Positions 17,064 to 26,198 of a DNA stretch of 64,000 bases are shown one piece after another (the first letter of the stretch is position 1; each line of letters opens with the position of its first letter). Where the stretch lies: contig NZ_CP015596.1 of NCBI RefSeq assembly GCF_001644575.1, positions 558,001 to 622,000 on the forward strand, read 5' to 3'. The notes beneath the pieces are model-generated. The model worked only from the letters and a program-made list of their open reading frames with translations. It did not search any database and was not told the origin of the DNA. The position numbers were made by a program, and so were the translations under genes. Origin of the DNA: Mycobacterium adipatum (GTDB lineage: Bacteria > Actinomycetota > Actinomycetes > Mycobacteriales > Mycobacteriaceae).

Positions 17064-19391
17064 ATGACCGAGACCGTGGTAGCTCCAACCCTTCCCGGCG
17101 GCGGCGTGCTGCCGTTCCCGCCGGTGCCGTCGGCCAGCGTCGCCGGGCGCACTCTGGACGAGTCCAGCTACGCCCAACGTCAGGTGCTCCGGCGCCTGCA
17201 CCAGGACGCGCCGAACATCGTGATCGTGCTGATCGACGATGCCGGGCCCGGGCTGCCGTCCGGGCTCGGCGGTGAAGTGAACACCGCGACGCTGGACCGG
17301 TTCTGTGCAGAAGGCGTGTCGTACAACAGGTTTCACACCACGGCCATGTGTTCGCCGACGCGCGCCTCGCTGCTGACCGGCCGCAACCACCATGAGATCG
17401 GCAACGGGCAGATCGCCGAACTCGCCAACGACTGGGATGGGTATTCCGGCAAGATCCCGCGCTCGGCCGCCACCGTGGCCGAGGTGCTCAAGCAGTACGG
17501 CTATGCCACCTCGGCATTCGGCAAGTGGCACAACACCCCGGCCGAGGAGACCACCGCCGCGGGCCCGTTCGAGAACTGGCCCACCGGACTGGGTTTCGAA
17601 TACTTCTACGGCTTTCTGGCCGGCGAGGCCTCCCAGTACGAACCGCACCTGGTGCGCAACACCACCGTCGTCGCCCCGCCGAAGACCCCCGAGGAGGGCT
17701 ACCACCTCTCCGAGGACCTGGCCGACGACGCCATCGGCTGGCTGCGCAGACACAAGGCGTTCAACGCCGACAAACCGTTCTTCATGTACTGGGCCAGCGG
17801 GTGCCTGCACGGGCCGCACCACATCATGAAGGAGTGGGCAGACAAGTACGCCGGGAAGTTCGACGACGGCTGGGATGCCTACCGGGAGCGGGTGTTCGCG
17901 CGCGCCAAAAGCAAGGGCTGGATCCCGCAGGACTGTGAACTGACCGAACGCGATGCCACCCTCGCGGGTTGGGACGATATCCCCGAGGACGAGAAGCCGT
18001 TCCAGCGCCGCCTGATGGAGGTGGCCGCCGGCTACGCCGAGCATGTCGATGTGCAGGTCGGCCGGCTCGCCGACGAGCTGGACGATCTCGGGTACGGCGA
18101 GAACACGCTGTTCTTCTATATCTGGGGTGATAACGGATCGTCCGGGGAAGGCCAGAACGGCACCATCGCGGAACTGTTGGCGCAGAACGGGATTCCCACC
18201 ACGGTGCGCCAGCACATCGACGCACTCGAGGAACTGGGCGGGCTGGACGTGCTCGGCTCACCGCTGGTGGACAACCAGTACCACGCCGGGTGGGCGTGGG
18301 CGGGCAGCACGCCGTACAAGGGCATGAAGCTGTTGGCCTCCCATCTGGGCGGCACCCGTAACCCGATGGCCGTGCGCTGGCCGGCGAAGATCACCGCTGA
18401 CCCGACACCGCGGGATGTCTTCCTGCATTGCACCGATGTGGTGCCGACCATCTACGAGGTGGTGGGCATCGAGCCGCCGCGAACGGTGTTGGGGGAGCAG
18501 CAGATCCCGATCGCGGGCGCCAGTTTCGCCCGGACGCTCGTCGATCGGTCCGCGCCGGGCGGCAAGCGGACCCAGTACTTCGAGATCATGGGCAGCCGGG
18601 CCATCTATGACGACGGGTGGTTGGCCTGCGCGCGCGGACCGCGGTTGCCCTGGGTGCCCGGGGCCCCCGAGGGCATCGCCACCTGGACACCGGATCAGGA
18701 CCGCTGGGAGCTCTACCACCTCGACGAGGACTGGTCCCAGGCGCGCGACCTGGCCTCGGCGCAGCCGGAGAAGCTGGCCCAGCTACGCGAGTTGTTCGCC
18801 ATCGAGGCCGCCCGCAACGCCGTGCTGCCGATCGGCGGGGGACTGTGGGTGCCGGTCTATCACCCCGAACTGCGCATCACCCCGCCGTACCGGGAGTGGA
18901 CGTTCGCCGGCGACATGGTGCGGATGCCGGAGTTCTGCGCCCCGGCGCTGGGCAACAAGAACAACACCGTGACCATCGATGTCGACGTCCCCGACGCCGG
19001 TAGCGGCGTGCTGTACGCACTCGGTGCCGGAGCGGGTGGGCTGACCTGTTACCTGGATGACGGCTACCTCTGCTACGAGTACAACCTGTTCATCCTGATG
19101 CGCACGAAGGTCCGGTCTGCGGCGCCGGTGCCGGCGGGGCGGCACACGATCGTCGTGCAGACCGCCTACGCCGAGCTGCGGCCGGGTGGACCGCTGGATG
19201 TCACGCTGGCCGTCGACGGCTCGACGGTGGCTTCGGGTCAGGTGCCGGTGAGCGCACCCCTGCTGTTCACCGCGAACGACTGCCTGGACATCGGCACCTG
19301 CCTGGGTTCACCGGTGTCGTTGGATTACCGCGAGCGCGCGCCGTTCCCGTTCGAGGGGCGGATCCACCGGGTGCACGTGCAATACGACTGA
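17064..19391 (+). CDS. Arylsulfatase (type I sulfatase)
   Basis: 775 residues. The metal site strand 'NIVIVLIDDAG' (51-61) and the formylglycine signature C96-S-P-T-R ('AMCSPTRASLLTGR') mark an active-type sulfatase; 'SAFGKWHNTPAEE' and 'FFYIWGDNGSSGEG' supply the other conserved active-site residues. The last 150 residues form a separate beta-rich domain, as in AtsD/AtsA-type mycobacterial enzymes of this length. No signal peptide is seen, so it is probably cytoplasmic. It releases sulfate from sulfate esters. Needs a formylglycine-generating enzyme encoded elsewhere. Confidence 0.93.
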   Translation: MTETVVAPTLPGGGVLPFPPVPSASVAGRTLDESSYAQRQVLRRLHQDAPNIVIVLIDDAGPGLPSGLGGEVNTATLDRFCAEGVSYNRFHTTAMCSPTRASLLTGRNHHEIGNGQIAELANDWDGYSGKIPRSAATVAEVLKQYGYATSAFGKWHNTPAEETTAAGPFENWPTGLGFEYFYGFLAGEASQYEPHLVRNTTVVAPPKTPEEGYHLSEDLADDAIGWLRRHKAFNADKPFFMYWASGCLHGPHHIMKEWADKYAGKFDDGWDAYRERVFARAKSKGWIPQDCELTERDATLAGWDDIPEDEKPFQRRLMEVAAGYAEHVDVQVGRLADELDDLGYGENTLFFYIWGDNGSSGEGQNGTIAELLAQNGIPTTVRQHIDALEELGGLDVLGSPLVDNQYHAGWAWAGSTPYKGMKLLASHLGGTRNPMAVRWPAKITADPTPRDVFLHCTDVVPTIYEVVGIEPPRTVLGEQQIPIAGASFARTLVDRSAPGGKRTQYFEIMGSRAIYDDGWLACARGPRLPWVPGAPEGIATWTPDQDRWELYHLDEDWSQARDLASAQPEKLAQLRELFAIEAARNAVLPIGGGLWVPVYHPELRITPPYREWTFAGDMVRMPEFCAPALGNKNNTVTIDVDVPDAGSGVLYALGAGAGGLTCYLDDGYLCYEYNLFILMRTKVRSAAPVPAGRHTIVVQTAYAELRPGGPLDVTLAVDGSTVASGQVPVSAPLLFTANDCLDIGTCLGSPVSLDYRERAPFPFEGRIHRVHVQYD

Positions 19392-19419
19392 GCGTCGGGA
19401 TGCTCGGCCGGCTTACCAC

Positions 19420-20016
19420 TCACTCGAAGAACGGATTGTGTTCCGGGAGCGGCTTGATCAGCGGGCCTAGCAACTGTGCTGACTGATCGACGGTCAAGAC
19501 CTCGGCCCGATCCAACGGGATGATCTCGCGTGCGGTTTCGTCGTACTCCCACACGTCCTCCCCGACCAACCGACCGTGGTCGTAGGGCCAGATCATGTGC
19601 TCGGCGGTCTTCACCAGATAGCTGGCTGCGGGGTCCACCGGCACCCCTTCGGCGGCCAGCACGCTGCCCGGCGTCTGCTGGTAGATGAACGACGTCGAGA
19701 CGATCATGTCGTCACTGACCGCGAGCTTCTCGTCGTCTGAATAGAAGATGCACTGATTGGTGCCCTTCCATCCGCGGTAGAGCGCCTTGACTGCCTCGGT
19801 GCCTTCCACGGTGACGCTCTTGCCGAGCATGTTGAAATGGTAGACGGGCTTGTCCACCGTCATGTCCGGCGCGAAGATCTCCTCGTATCGACCGGCCATC
19901 TCCAGGTAGCGGTGCCGGTTGTAGGCGTGCAGCAGGTACAGATGGCGCGGATTCTCCGTCGTCTCGATCAACCGCTCCACGGCTCGGTTGGTCTGGGTGA
20001 TGTCGTAGCGACTCAT
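19420..20016 (-). CDS. NTF2/SnoaL-like protein
   Basis: 198 residues, with an N-terminal helix followed by 'HRYLEMAGRYEEIFAPDMTV' and a beta-rich half-barrel typical of NTF2-like proteins (SnoaL group). Such proteins are polyketide cyclases, isomerases or ligand binders; the catalytic residues here are not clear enough to assign one. It lies 12 bp downstream of the acyl-CoA ligase stop and is probably the last gene of the three-gene operon with the ligase and WS/DGAT. Confidence 0.75.
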   Translation of the reverse strand: MSRYDITQTNRAVERLIETTENPRHLYLLHAYNRHRYLEMAGRYEEIFAPDMTVDKPVYHFNMLGKSVTVEGTEAVKALYRGWKGTNQCIFYSDDEKLAVSDDMIVSTSFIYQQTPGSVLAAEGVPVDPAASYLVKTAEHMIWPYDHGRLVGEDVWEYDETAREIIPLDRAEVLTVDQSAQLLGPLIKPLPEHNPFFE

Positions 20017-20028
20017 CTTCGGTTCCTT

Positions 20029-21630
20029 TCAGGCTGTGGTGAACTGGGTGCGCAATTGGGATTTCTTGAACTTGCCGGTGGCCGTGCAGGGGATCGCCTG
20101 CACAAACTCGAAGCGGTCCGGTAACTGCCATCTGGCGAACTCTTGAGCGAGGTGCTCGCGAAGCTCGTCGGCCGACGCGTCGGCGCCGTCGCACAGCGAC
20201 ACCACGGCCAAGGGGCGTTCGCCCCACCGTTCGTCGGGCACCGCGATCACGGCGGCCTGGGCCACGGCGGGGTGCGCCATGAGTTGGTTCTCCAGGTCGA
20301 CCGAGGAGATCCATTCGCCGCCGGACTTCACCAGATCCTTTGAGCGGTCGCAGATCCGGATGCATCCGTGCGCATCGATCCGCACCACGTCGCCGGTCCG
20401 AAACCAGCCGTCGACGGTGAAGTTCTCGGTGCCCCGGCCGCCGTGGTAACTGCCAGCGACCCACGGGCCGCGCACCTCGAGTTCACCCATGGCGGCGTCG
20501 TCCCAGGCGATGAGTTCACCGTTGTCGTCGCGGGCCCGGATGTCGAAGAACGGGGTGGCGACGCCCTGCCGGACGCGGAAACCGTACTGCTCGTCGCGTT
20601 CGCCTTCGTAGAGTCGCACCGGCAGCCGACACACCGCGCCGAGGGGTGCGGTCTCGGTCATCCCCCAGGCCTGGACGACGGTCAATCCGTGGCGGTCGAA
20701 CCCTTCGAACATCGACCGTGGCACTGCGGCGCCCCCCACGATCAGACGGTTCAGTTCCGACAGGTCCCACCTGTCCGGTTCGGCGTCCAGCGCGGCGAGC
20801 ATGCCCATCCATACGGTCGGCACGCCCGCCGTCATGGTGACCCGTTCGTGGGCACACAGGTTGAGCACGCTTTCCGGGTCCAGCCGCGGTCCGGGTAACA
20901 CCAGGCGTGCCCCCGCCAGCGCCGCGGCGTAGGGCAGTCCCCACGCGTTGGCATGGAACATCGGCACGACGGGAAGCACTGTGTCCCCGGCGGATACGGC
21001 TAGTTGGTCGGGCAGCGCCGCCACCAGCGAATGCAACACCAGCGCCCGGTGGGAGTAGACCACGCCTTTGGGTCGGCCCGTCGTGCCGGATGTGTAACAC
21101 ATCGCCGCCGCGTCTCGTTCGTCGAGTTCGGGCCACGTCATGGGCGTGGCATCGGCGATCAGCGCCTCATAGTCCAGCGTGCCGGCGGGCGCCGGTCCGT
21201 CCTGAGGGACGACGATGACATGCCTGAAATCGAGTCCGGCCCGGAAGCTTTCGAAGACCTGCAGTAGCGACTCGTCGATGATGATGACGCCGTCCGAGGC
21301 GTCGTCGACGATGAACGCGAGCTCATAGGGAAAGAGCCGTGGGTTGAGCGTGTGGATGACAGAGCCCATGGCGGGTACGGCGAAGTACAACTCCAGATGC
21401 TCGCGCTGGTTCCACAACAAGGTCGCGACCGGATCGCCCGGACGCACGCCGAGCGCCTCCAGTGCGGTCGCGAGATTGCGCGCGCGGGCGGCACATTCAC
21501 CGAGCGTGGTGCGCTCGACAGCACCCGACGGGCGCCGCGACACCACCTCTACATCGGCGTGGAACCGCTCGGCGCGCTCAACGATCCTGGTGAGGGTGAG
21601 GGGGTAATCGTCCATGCTGTTGCTGAGCAT
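20029..21630 (-). CDS. Fatty-acid/acyl-CoA ligase (FadD-type)
   Basis: 533 residues of the ANL (AMP-forming) superfamily: P-loop 'CYTSGTTGRPKGVVYSHRA' around 186-204, 'QAWGMTETAPLG', 'WFRTGDVVRID' and 'RSKDLVKSGGEWIS', and a C-terminal Lys in 'TGKFKKSQLR'. It activates a carboxylic acid to the acyl-adenylate and then the CoA thioester. The ATG at 21630 is preceded by GAAAGGAC and overlaps the WS/DGAT stop by one base (TGATG). Context with WS/DGAT suggests a long-chain fatty acid feeding wax ester or triacylglycerol synthesis, which is inference. Confidence 0.93.
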   Translation of the reverse strand: MLSNSMDDYPLTLTRIVERAERFHADVEVVSRRPSGAVERTTLGECAARARNLATALEALGVRPGDPVATLLWNQREHLELYFAVPAMGSVIHTLNPRLFPYELAFIVDDASDGVIIIDESLLQVFESFRAGLDFRHVIVVPQDGPAPAGTLDYEALIADATPMTWPELDERDAAAMCYTSGTTGRPKGVVYSHRALVLHSLVAALPDQLAVSAGDTVLPVVPMFHANAWGLPYAAALAGARLVLPGPRLDPESVLNLCAHERVTMTAGVPTVWMGMLAALDAEPDRWDLSELNRLIVGGAAVPRSMFEGFDRHGLTVVQAWGMTETAPLGAVCRLPVRLYEGERDEQYGFRVRQGVATPFFDIRARDDNGELIAWDDAAMGELEVRGPWVAGSYHGGRGTENFTVDGWFRTGDVVRIDAHGCIRICDRSKDLVKSGGEWISSVDLENQLMAHPAVAQAAVIAVPDERWGERPLAVVSLCDGADASADELREHLAQEFARWQLPDRFEFVQAIPCTATGKFKKSQLRTQFTTA

Positions 21631-23114
21631 CAGTTGTCCTTTCGCTCGGGTGTCGTTGCGCGCGCGGCGTCACACAGTTCGTCCAGTCCGGCCCGTAAGG
21701 CGTCGAGGATCTCCCACGGGTCGTCGGCGAGTTCGCGGTCGACGACGATGCCGAGTTCGAGCTGATCCTGGTAGCTCATCACGGTGATGTTGATGCCGAT
21801 CCCGTCGAGCACCCCGGACACCGGGAACTGGGCGCGTTGCCGTGCTCCGCCGAGATACAGCGTTGTCGAGGGGCCCGGGACGTTCGAGATCATGACGTTG
21901 GCAGGCTGATTCAGCCCACGCACACCGGCGAGCCGGGAGGTGGCCCGCGCCGCCTGTGCGAACAAGGCGGGCGGAATGAAGTGGTTGGCGTCCTGCAGTA
22001 ACGATGCCGGCAGCGCGCGGTGGCGCTGCTTGACGGGACCCATTTCCTCGTTGATCTTGTGCAGCCGTGCGATGGGGTCGGCGATATCGGTCGGCAGTCG
22101 GGTGAGCATCACCGAGACGCGATTGCCGAACGTGCCCCGCTGTTCCGGCGTGCGCACCGACATCGGTATGAAACTGGCGAGCGGTTCGGCCGGCAACTCA
22201 CCCTGCTTGTTGAGCCAGTTGCGCAACCCGGCGGTACAGATCGCCAGCACGACGTCGTTGACGGTGCAGCCGAAGGTGTTCTTGATCGTCTTGACCTCGG
22301 CCAGTGACATCGACCCGAAGGCGACGCGGCGATGCGGTGAGACCCGCGCCTGAAATCGGGTTCTGGGTGCGGTGATATCGCTGCCGCGCAACGCCGCCCG
22401 GTTGCCGCCGGCAGCGAGGGCCCGCTTGATCAGCCTGCTGCTGCGGGCAATCGTTTTCACGCCAGGAAGGTGGCGGACGGTGGGTACATCGTCGAGATGT
22501 GGCAGCGCCGTAGGTCCTGCCCGCAGCATCCGCAGCGGCTGGCTCATCAGCCCGACCAATCCGCGGCCCAGCATCTGTACTTCGGAGGGGAAGGACTCGG
22601 CCGTGATCGCAGGCGCGGGCTCGGACTCGCGCGCGGTGGTGTCGTCGAGCAGAATGCTCATCACTTCGGCGCCGGACACCCCGTCGACCGCCGCGTGGTG
22701 CATCTTCGTCAGCACCGCGACGCCGCCGCCCGCCAGGCCGTGGATGACATGGACCTCCCATAGCGGCCGCGACCGGTCGAGTTGGCGACCGATGATGTGC
22801 GCCACCTGTTCGGCCAGCTGTCGCTCGGTGCCCGGCGCCGGCAGAGCGAGTTCGCGGACGTGGTACTCGACATCGAAGGTGCCGTCGTCAACCCAGTACG
22901 GGTAATCGAGATCGAACGGCACCTGTGCGAGCCGCCAACGGAAGGTGGGCAGCAGATGCAGGCGCTCGCCGATGATCCGGCCGACGAACTTTGCATCAAG
23001 GGGTTCGCCGGCTGCAGTGTGCGCGTCGTACACCCCGAGCACGCTGACGTGGCCCTGCACCCGGTCGTTCTCCATGGCCAGGAACTGTGCGTCGAGGCTG
23101 GTCAGTTGTCGCAT
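21630..23114 (-). CDS. Wax ester synthase / diacylglycerol acyltransferase (WS/DGAT)
   Basis: 494 residues from the ATG at 23114 (MRQLTSLDAQFL); the open frame upstream is spurious. The catalytic HHxxxDG motif is at residues 139-145 ('MHHAAVDGVSG'), and 'NVMISNVPGP' near the C-terminal third is the second conserved WS/DGAT motif. It esterifies diacylglycerol or fatty alcohol with acyl-CoA to make storage lipid. First gene of the operon with the acyl-CoA ligase, divergent from the PucR regulator 114 bp away. Confidence 0.95.
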   Translation of the reverse strand: MRQLTSLDAQFLAMENDRVQGHVSVLGVYDAHTAAGEPLDAKFVGRIIGERLHLLPTFRWRLAQVPFDLDYPYWVDDGTFDVEYHVRELALPAPGTERQLAEQVAHIIGRQLDRSRPLWEVHVIHGLAGGGVAVLTKMHHAAVDGVSGAEVMSILLDDTTARESEPAPAITAESFPSEVQMLGRGLVGLMSQPLRMLRAGPTALPHLDDVPTVRHLPGVKTIARSSRLIKRALAAGGNRAALRGSDITAPRTRFQARVSPHRRVAFGSMSLAEVKTIKNTFGCTVNDVVLAICTAGLRNWLNKQGELPAEPLASFIPMSVRTPEQRGTFGNRVSVMLTRLPTDIADPIARLHKINEEMGPVKQRHRALPASLLQDANHFIPPALFAQAARATSRLAGVRGLNQPANVMISNVPGPSTTLYLGGARQRAQFPVSGVLDGIGINITVMSYQDQLELGIVVDRELADDPWEILDALRAGLDELCDAARATTPERKDN

Positions 23115-23228
23115 GGGTAGATCGTCCGTCGGCGGTACACCCGTTCTCTTGTCTGCGCGCGCCAACGTTGGGTTCAGCGGTTGTACATTTTGCGCACCGA
23201 CCTCGACCCACGGCGATACCGTGCAGGC

Positions 23229-24539
23229 ATGGAGCCGGCCTGGACGGGCGCGCAGGGCGATGAACAGCGCCGGGTGTGGTTGACGGTGCTGCGGCCCGCC
23301 GCCGCAGGGCTGGCCGAACGCGCCAGTGAGATTGCGCAGGCGGTCAACGAACACACCAGTGAGCGATTGCCCGAACTGCTCGTCAACGAGGAAGCCCTCG
23401 AGGTCAGCCGCGCCAGCACCGAGGCCAGTATCCGCGACTTTGCCGAGGCGCTGCTGACCGGAGCCGACCCGAGCGGTGCAACACACCTGCCGGCGCCAAC
23501 CCTTGCCTATGCCCGCGACGGCGCGCGACATGGCATACCGCTGACGACGCTGATGCGCAGCTATCGCCTGGCCCACGCCGCGACATCTGGGCATTTCGCG
23601 GCCATCCTGGAAACCCACGCCGGCGACACCGACGAGCTGCGTCTCGCATCCGAATTGGGTTCGGCGTGGATGTTCGCCTATGTCGACGCCGCGCTGTGTC
23701 TGGTGGAGGAGGCGTACACCGCCGAACGCGATCGATGGTTGCGCAGCGCCGCCGCCAGCCAGGCCGAGACGATCGGCACCATCCTGGCCGGAAAGCCCAT
23801 TGACATCGACGTGGCCACCCGCCGGCTACGCCACGACCTCCGCCGCGTGCAGGTCGCCGTCATCGCCTGGTTGGAGCATCATGAAGAGGGCCGCAACACA
23901 CAGGCCGTCCTGGAAGCGGCGATCCGCGATATCGCCTCCGCGATCGGTAGTCAGCGGCCCCTTGTTCATCCACTGGGCATCCTGTCCACCGCGGCCTGGA
24001 TCGGCTCCCACAGCGCCGTGCCGCCGAAGGTGTTGGACGAGTTACGGTTTCGAACGGCCGAGGCGCCTGGGGTGCGGGTCGCGATCGGTGAACCCGAGCG
24101 TGGCATCGGCGGTTTTCGTTCCAGCTATCTCGAGGCGGCCGAGGCGCAACGGATCGCCCGCCTGGCCAGCCGCCCGAGCGGCAGCGTCACCCGCTACGAC
24201 AGCATCTCCCTGCGGGCGATCTCCACCGTGGACGCCGAACAGTCGCGGGTGTTCGTGCAGCGCGAACTGGGCCGGCTGGGGTCCAGGGACGAAACCACGC
24301 GCCGGCTGGCGGCCACGCTGCGCACTTTTCTCGACGAGAACTGCAGCCGCGGAAGAACCGCCAAGCGACTGCACATCCACGAGAACACCGTTGCCTATCG
24401 GGTCCGCCAGGCCGAGGAACTGCTGGGGCGGCCGTTCGAGAACCGGACGCTGGAACTGCGGGTGGCGCTGGCCCTCGCCGATCTCGTCGGGGAGGCCTCC
24501 GACGCGGAGGGAGCGACGACGCCCATCCCGGCGAGCTGA
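23229..24539 (+). CDS. PucR-family transcriptional regulator
   Basis: 436 residues from the ATG at 23229. The N-terminal half holds a helical RsbR/GGDEF-like sensor region of the CdaR/PucR kind; the C-terminal 60 residues are the PucR helix-turn-helix ('CSRGRTAKRLHIHENTVAYRVRQAEELLG' split over about 380-408). Divergent from the WS/DGAT-acyl-CoA ligase-NTF2 operon, so it is a likely local regulator of that lipid operon. The inducer cannot be predicted. It ends just before the left attachment repeat of the genomic island. Confidence 0.9.
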   Translation: MEPAWTGAQGDEQRRVWLTVLRPAAAGLAERASEIAQAVNEHTSERLPELLVNEEALEVSRASTEASIRDFAEALLTGADPSGATHLPAPTLAYARDGARHGIPLTTLMRSYRLAHAATSGHFAAILETHAGDTDELRLASELGSAWMFAYVDAALCLVEEAYTAERDRWLRSAAASQAETIGTILAGKPIDIDVATRRLRHDLRRVQVAVIAWLEHHEEGRNTQAVLEAAIRDIASAIGSQRPLVHPLGILSTAAWIGSHSAVPPKVLDELRFRTAEAPGVRVAIGEPERGIGGFRSSYLEAAEAQRIARLASRPSGSVTRYDSISLRAISTVDAEQSRVFVQRELGRLGSRDETTRRLAATLRTFLDENCSRGRTAKRLHIHENTVAYRVRQAEELLGRPFENRTLELRVALALADLVGEASDAEGATTPIPAS

Positions 24540-24550
24540 CGCACGCCGTA

Positions 24551-24614
24551 TGACCTACTGATTGTGTTGTGGAGCCTAGGAGATTCGAACTCCTGACATC
24601 TGCCTTGCAAAGGC
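24551..24614. repeat. attL: 64-bp direct repeat with tRNA-Ala 3' fragment
   Basis: Identical to 31978-32041. It contains the 3' half of a tRNA-Ala gene from the anticodon arm onward (24570-24614, minus strand); beyond AAAGGC the sequence stops resembling the tRNA, so this copy is not a functional gene. Two ACTGTGGG repeats follow at 24669 and 24695, with a third near the other end at 31925; these could be integrase arm sites. Confidence 0.9.
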
Positions 24615-24712
24615 GAATCACTCTGCTTTTCAAGAGCTTACAGTACGGACTACGTGCCGAAACTCGTCACTGTGGGTAACGGGATCTGTCTGTAACTGTG
24701 GGCAAATTGTGG

Positions 24713-25711
24713 TCACGAAGGGGGTGGCACCGTGTTCCAGAGAGATAGATCGACCCAGTCGGTTGGGAAACCCATGTCTGCTACCGGGGACTTGTCTGGC
24801 AGCTCGGGGAACTTGCGGACGTGACTTTTAAAATCGAGGTGCCATGTTGACGCGGGGTCTATGTGGCGCACCAAGTACGCCAGAATCGCCGAGAGCACGT
24901 ACATCTTGTCCCGTGTACCCCAGGTAGCCGCGTGCTTCAGCTCGTCCTCGACCTGATGCGGACTGAATTTGGCCGACTGATATGTCAGCACTCGGTTCCA
25001 GAGACGACTGTGGTGCGCGCAGAGATTACGTAGGTAGTTCAAGTCTCGCAGCCACTTCTTGAGTAGCGCGCCGCCCTTCAGCCTCATACTGGCCGCGATG
25101 GCGTTTTGGTCAGACTTTTCGAGTAGGTTGTAGATTCGGCACAAGGCGCCAAAGTCGAGAAACTCCACCGCAATCCACACTGGAATTGGATCGCCATACT
25201 TGGCTCGGTGATGAATCCTGTAGTCCTCGTTCTTGGCCGCGGACTTGAGCTTTTCGTAGCGCTCCATCCAGTCGTCAAACAGATTGATGGCGCCGCCGGC
25301 ACATGGCTCGTTGCAGGTCGCTCGGTCCAGAGATGACGGCTCGACATGACCGAATATGCTGCGCTGAGCCAGCGTGTGCGCCAGCTCAGACCGGAGGCCG
25401 ATCTCGACGACTTCAAGCGCATCCATGCACTTGAGCCGCAGTTTTCGGTCAAAGCGCCATAACGACTGAACGTGCTCGAATGTAGCGCCGGCCTTGATGG
25501 CGTCCGATCGGTAGTGTGCTGGACTGGACTTTCGCGACGCCTCCGGCGGCAGCATCTCACGGAATGGATAGACATAAGCCGAGAGACGGTAGTAACCGAC
25601 CTGCTTAAGAAGCTGTACAGCCGCCGCTTCGTCGGCACAGATAAGCCCGCGGCCGACCATGATCTGCACCTGGTCCTCGCGCGACAGGTGGGGCTTGCTG
25701 TATGCCGTCAT
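24713..25711 (-). CDS. Abi_2 (AbiD/AbiF) abortive-infection protein with HEPN motif
   Basis: 332 residues from the ATG at 25711, which has TAGGAACA just upstream; the frame opens earlier at 25780. Family features in order: 'KPHLSREDQVQIMVGRGL', 'VGYYRLSAYVYPFRE', 'FEHVQSLWRFDRKLRLKCMDALEVVEIGLRS' split over about 75-110, 'FLDFGALCRIYNLL', and 'YLRNLCAHHSRLWNR'. The R-N-x3-H-H segment fits the HEPN RNase signature Rx4-6H. Members of Abi_2 stop phage growth by killing or arresting the host; RNA cleavage is the expected chemistry. It is a single gene in the island, divergent from the AlbA-type gene. GC is lower than in core genes. Confidence 0.88.
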   Translation of the reverse strand: MTAYSKPHLSREDQVQIMVGRGLICADEAAAVQLLKQVGYYRLSAYVYPFREMLPPEASRKSSPAHYRSDAIKAGATFEHVQSLWRFDRKLRLKCMDALEVVEIGLRSELAHTLAQRSIFGHVEPSSLDRATCNEPCAGGAINLFDDWMERYEKLKSAAKNEDYRIHHRAKYGDPIPVWIAVEFLDFGALCRIYNLLEKSDQNAIAASMRLKGGALLKKWLRDLNYLRNLCAHHSRLWNRVLTYQSAKFSPHQVEDELKHAATWGTRDKMYVLSAILAYLVRHIDPASTWHLDFKSHVRKFPELPDKSPVADMGFPTDWVDLSLWNTVPPPS

Positions 25712-26198
25712 TGTTCCTACATATGAAAACCGACCCTTGATAGCCGAAGCTAACAGCGGGGCCGGTGTTAATGTGTCCAAAGATAGGGAAAACGCCGAGA
25801 CGCGTCAACGACGCTCGCAGCCCCCACCTGCGAAGATATGCGCCTAAAGGCCTCCATTTAAGCTCTCGAGAGACTTGTGGCACGGACCTACGCGATAACC
25901 CTAACCGTGTAATTTAGTCGCCTAGCGGCTTTGTTGGGGCGGTATAACAGCCCGCTGGACTATGCCGTCGGACCACGGCATAGTGTGATTTAGGTCATAC
26001 TATTTTGGGTACGTCAGCCGATGCGCGTATAACCTCAGCCGGTCTGTCACTAAACCTCATCTACCTCATTTGTCACACTGACTCTGCTGCCGCCCCGCAA
26101 TTCTCGTGCGCAGCGAGGACCGCTGACCCTGCACTCGCAGACAACGGCCAACGCCCGGACACTAGCGATCCATACATATAAAATTTTATAGTAGGTGC
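25712..26198. promoter_or_regulatory. Divergent promoter region of the island genes
   Basis: 487 bp without a supported gene, between the Abi_2 and AlbA-type starts. It holds a perfect 10-bp inverted repeat, ACTATGCCGT-N6-ACGGCATAGT (25959-25984), and an AT-only 14-bp palindrome TATAAAATTTTATA (26177-26190) 8 bp before the GTG at 26199. Several AT-rich blocks could be -10 elements. Much poorer in GC than the rest of the window. Confidence 0.6.

Noticed and set aside
24570..24614. Second tRNA-Ala gene
   Set aside because: Only the 3' 45 nt are present; the anticodon stem cannot close and the acceptor 5' strand is missing. It is an attachment-site fragment.
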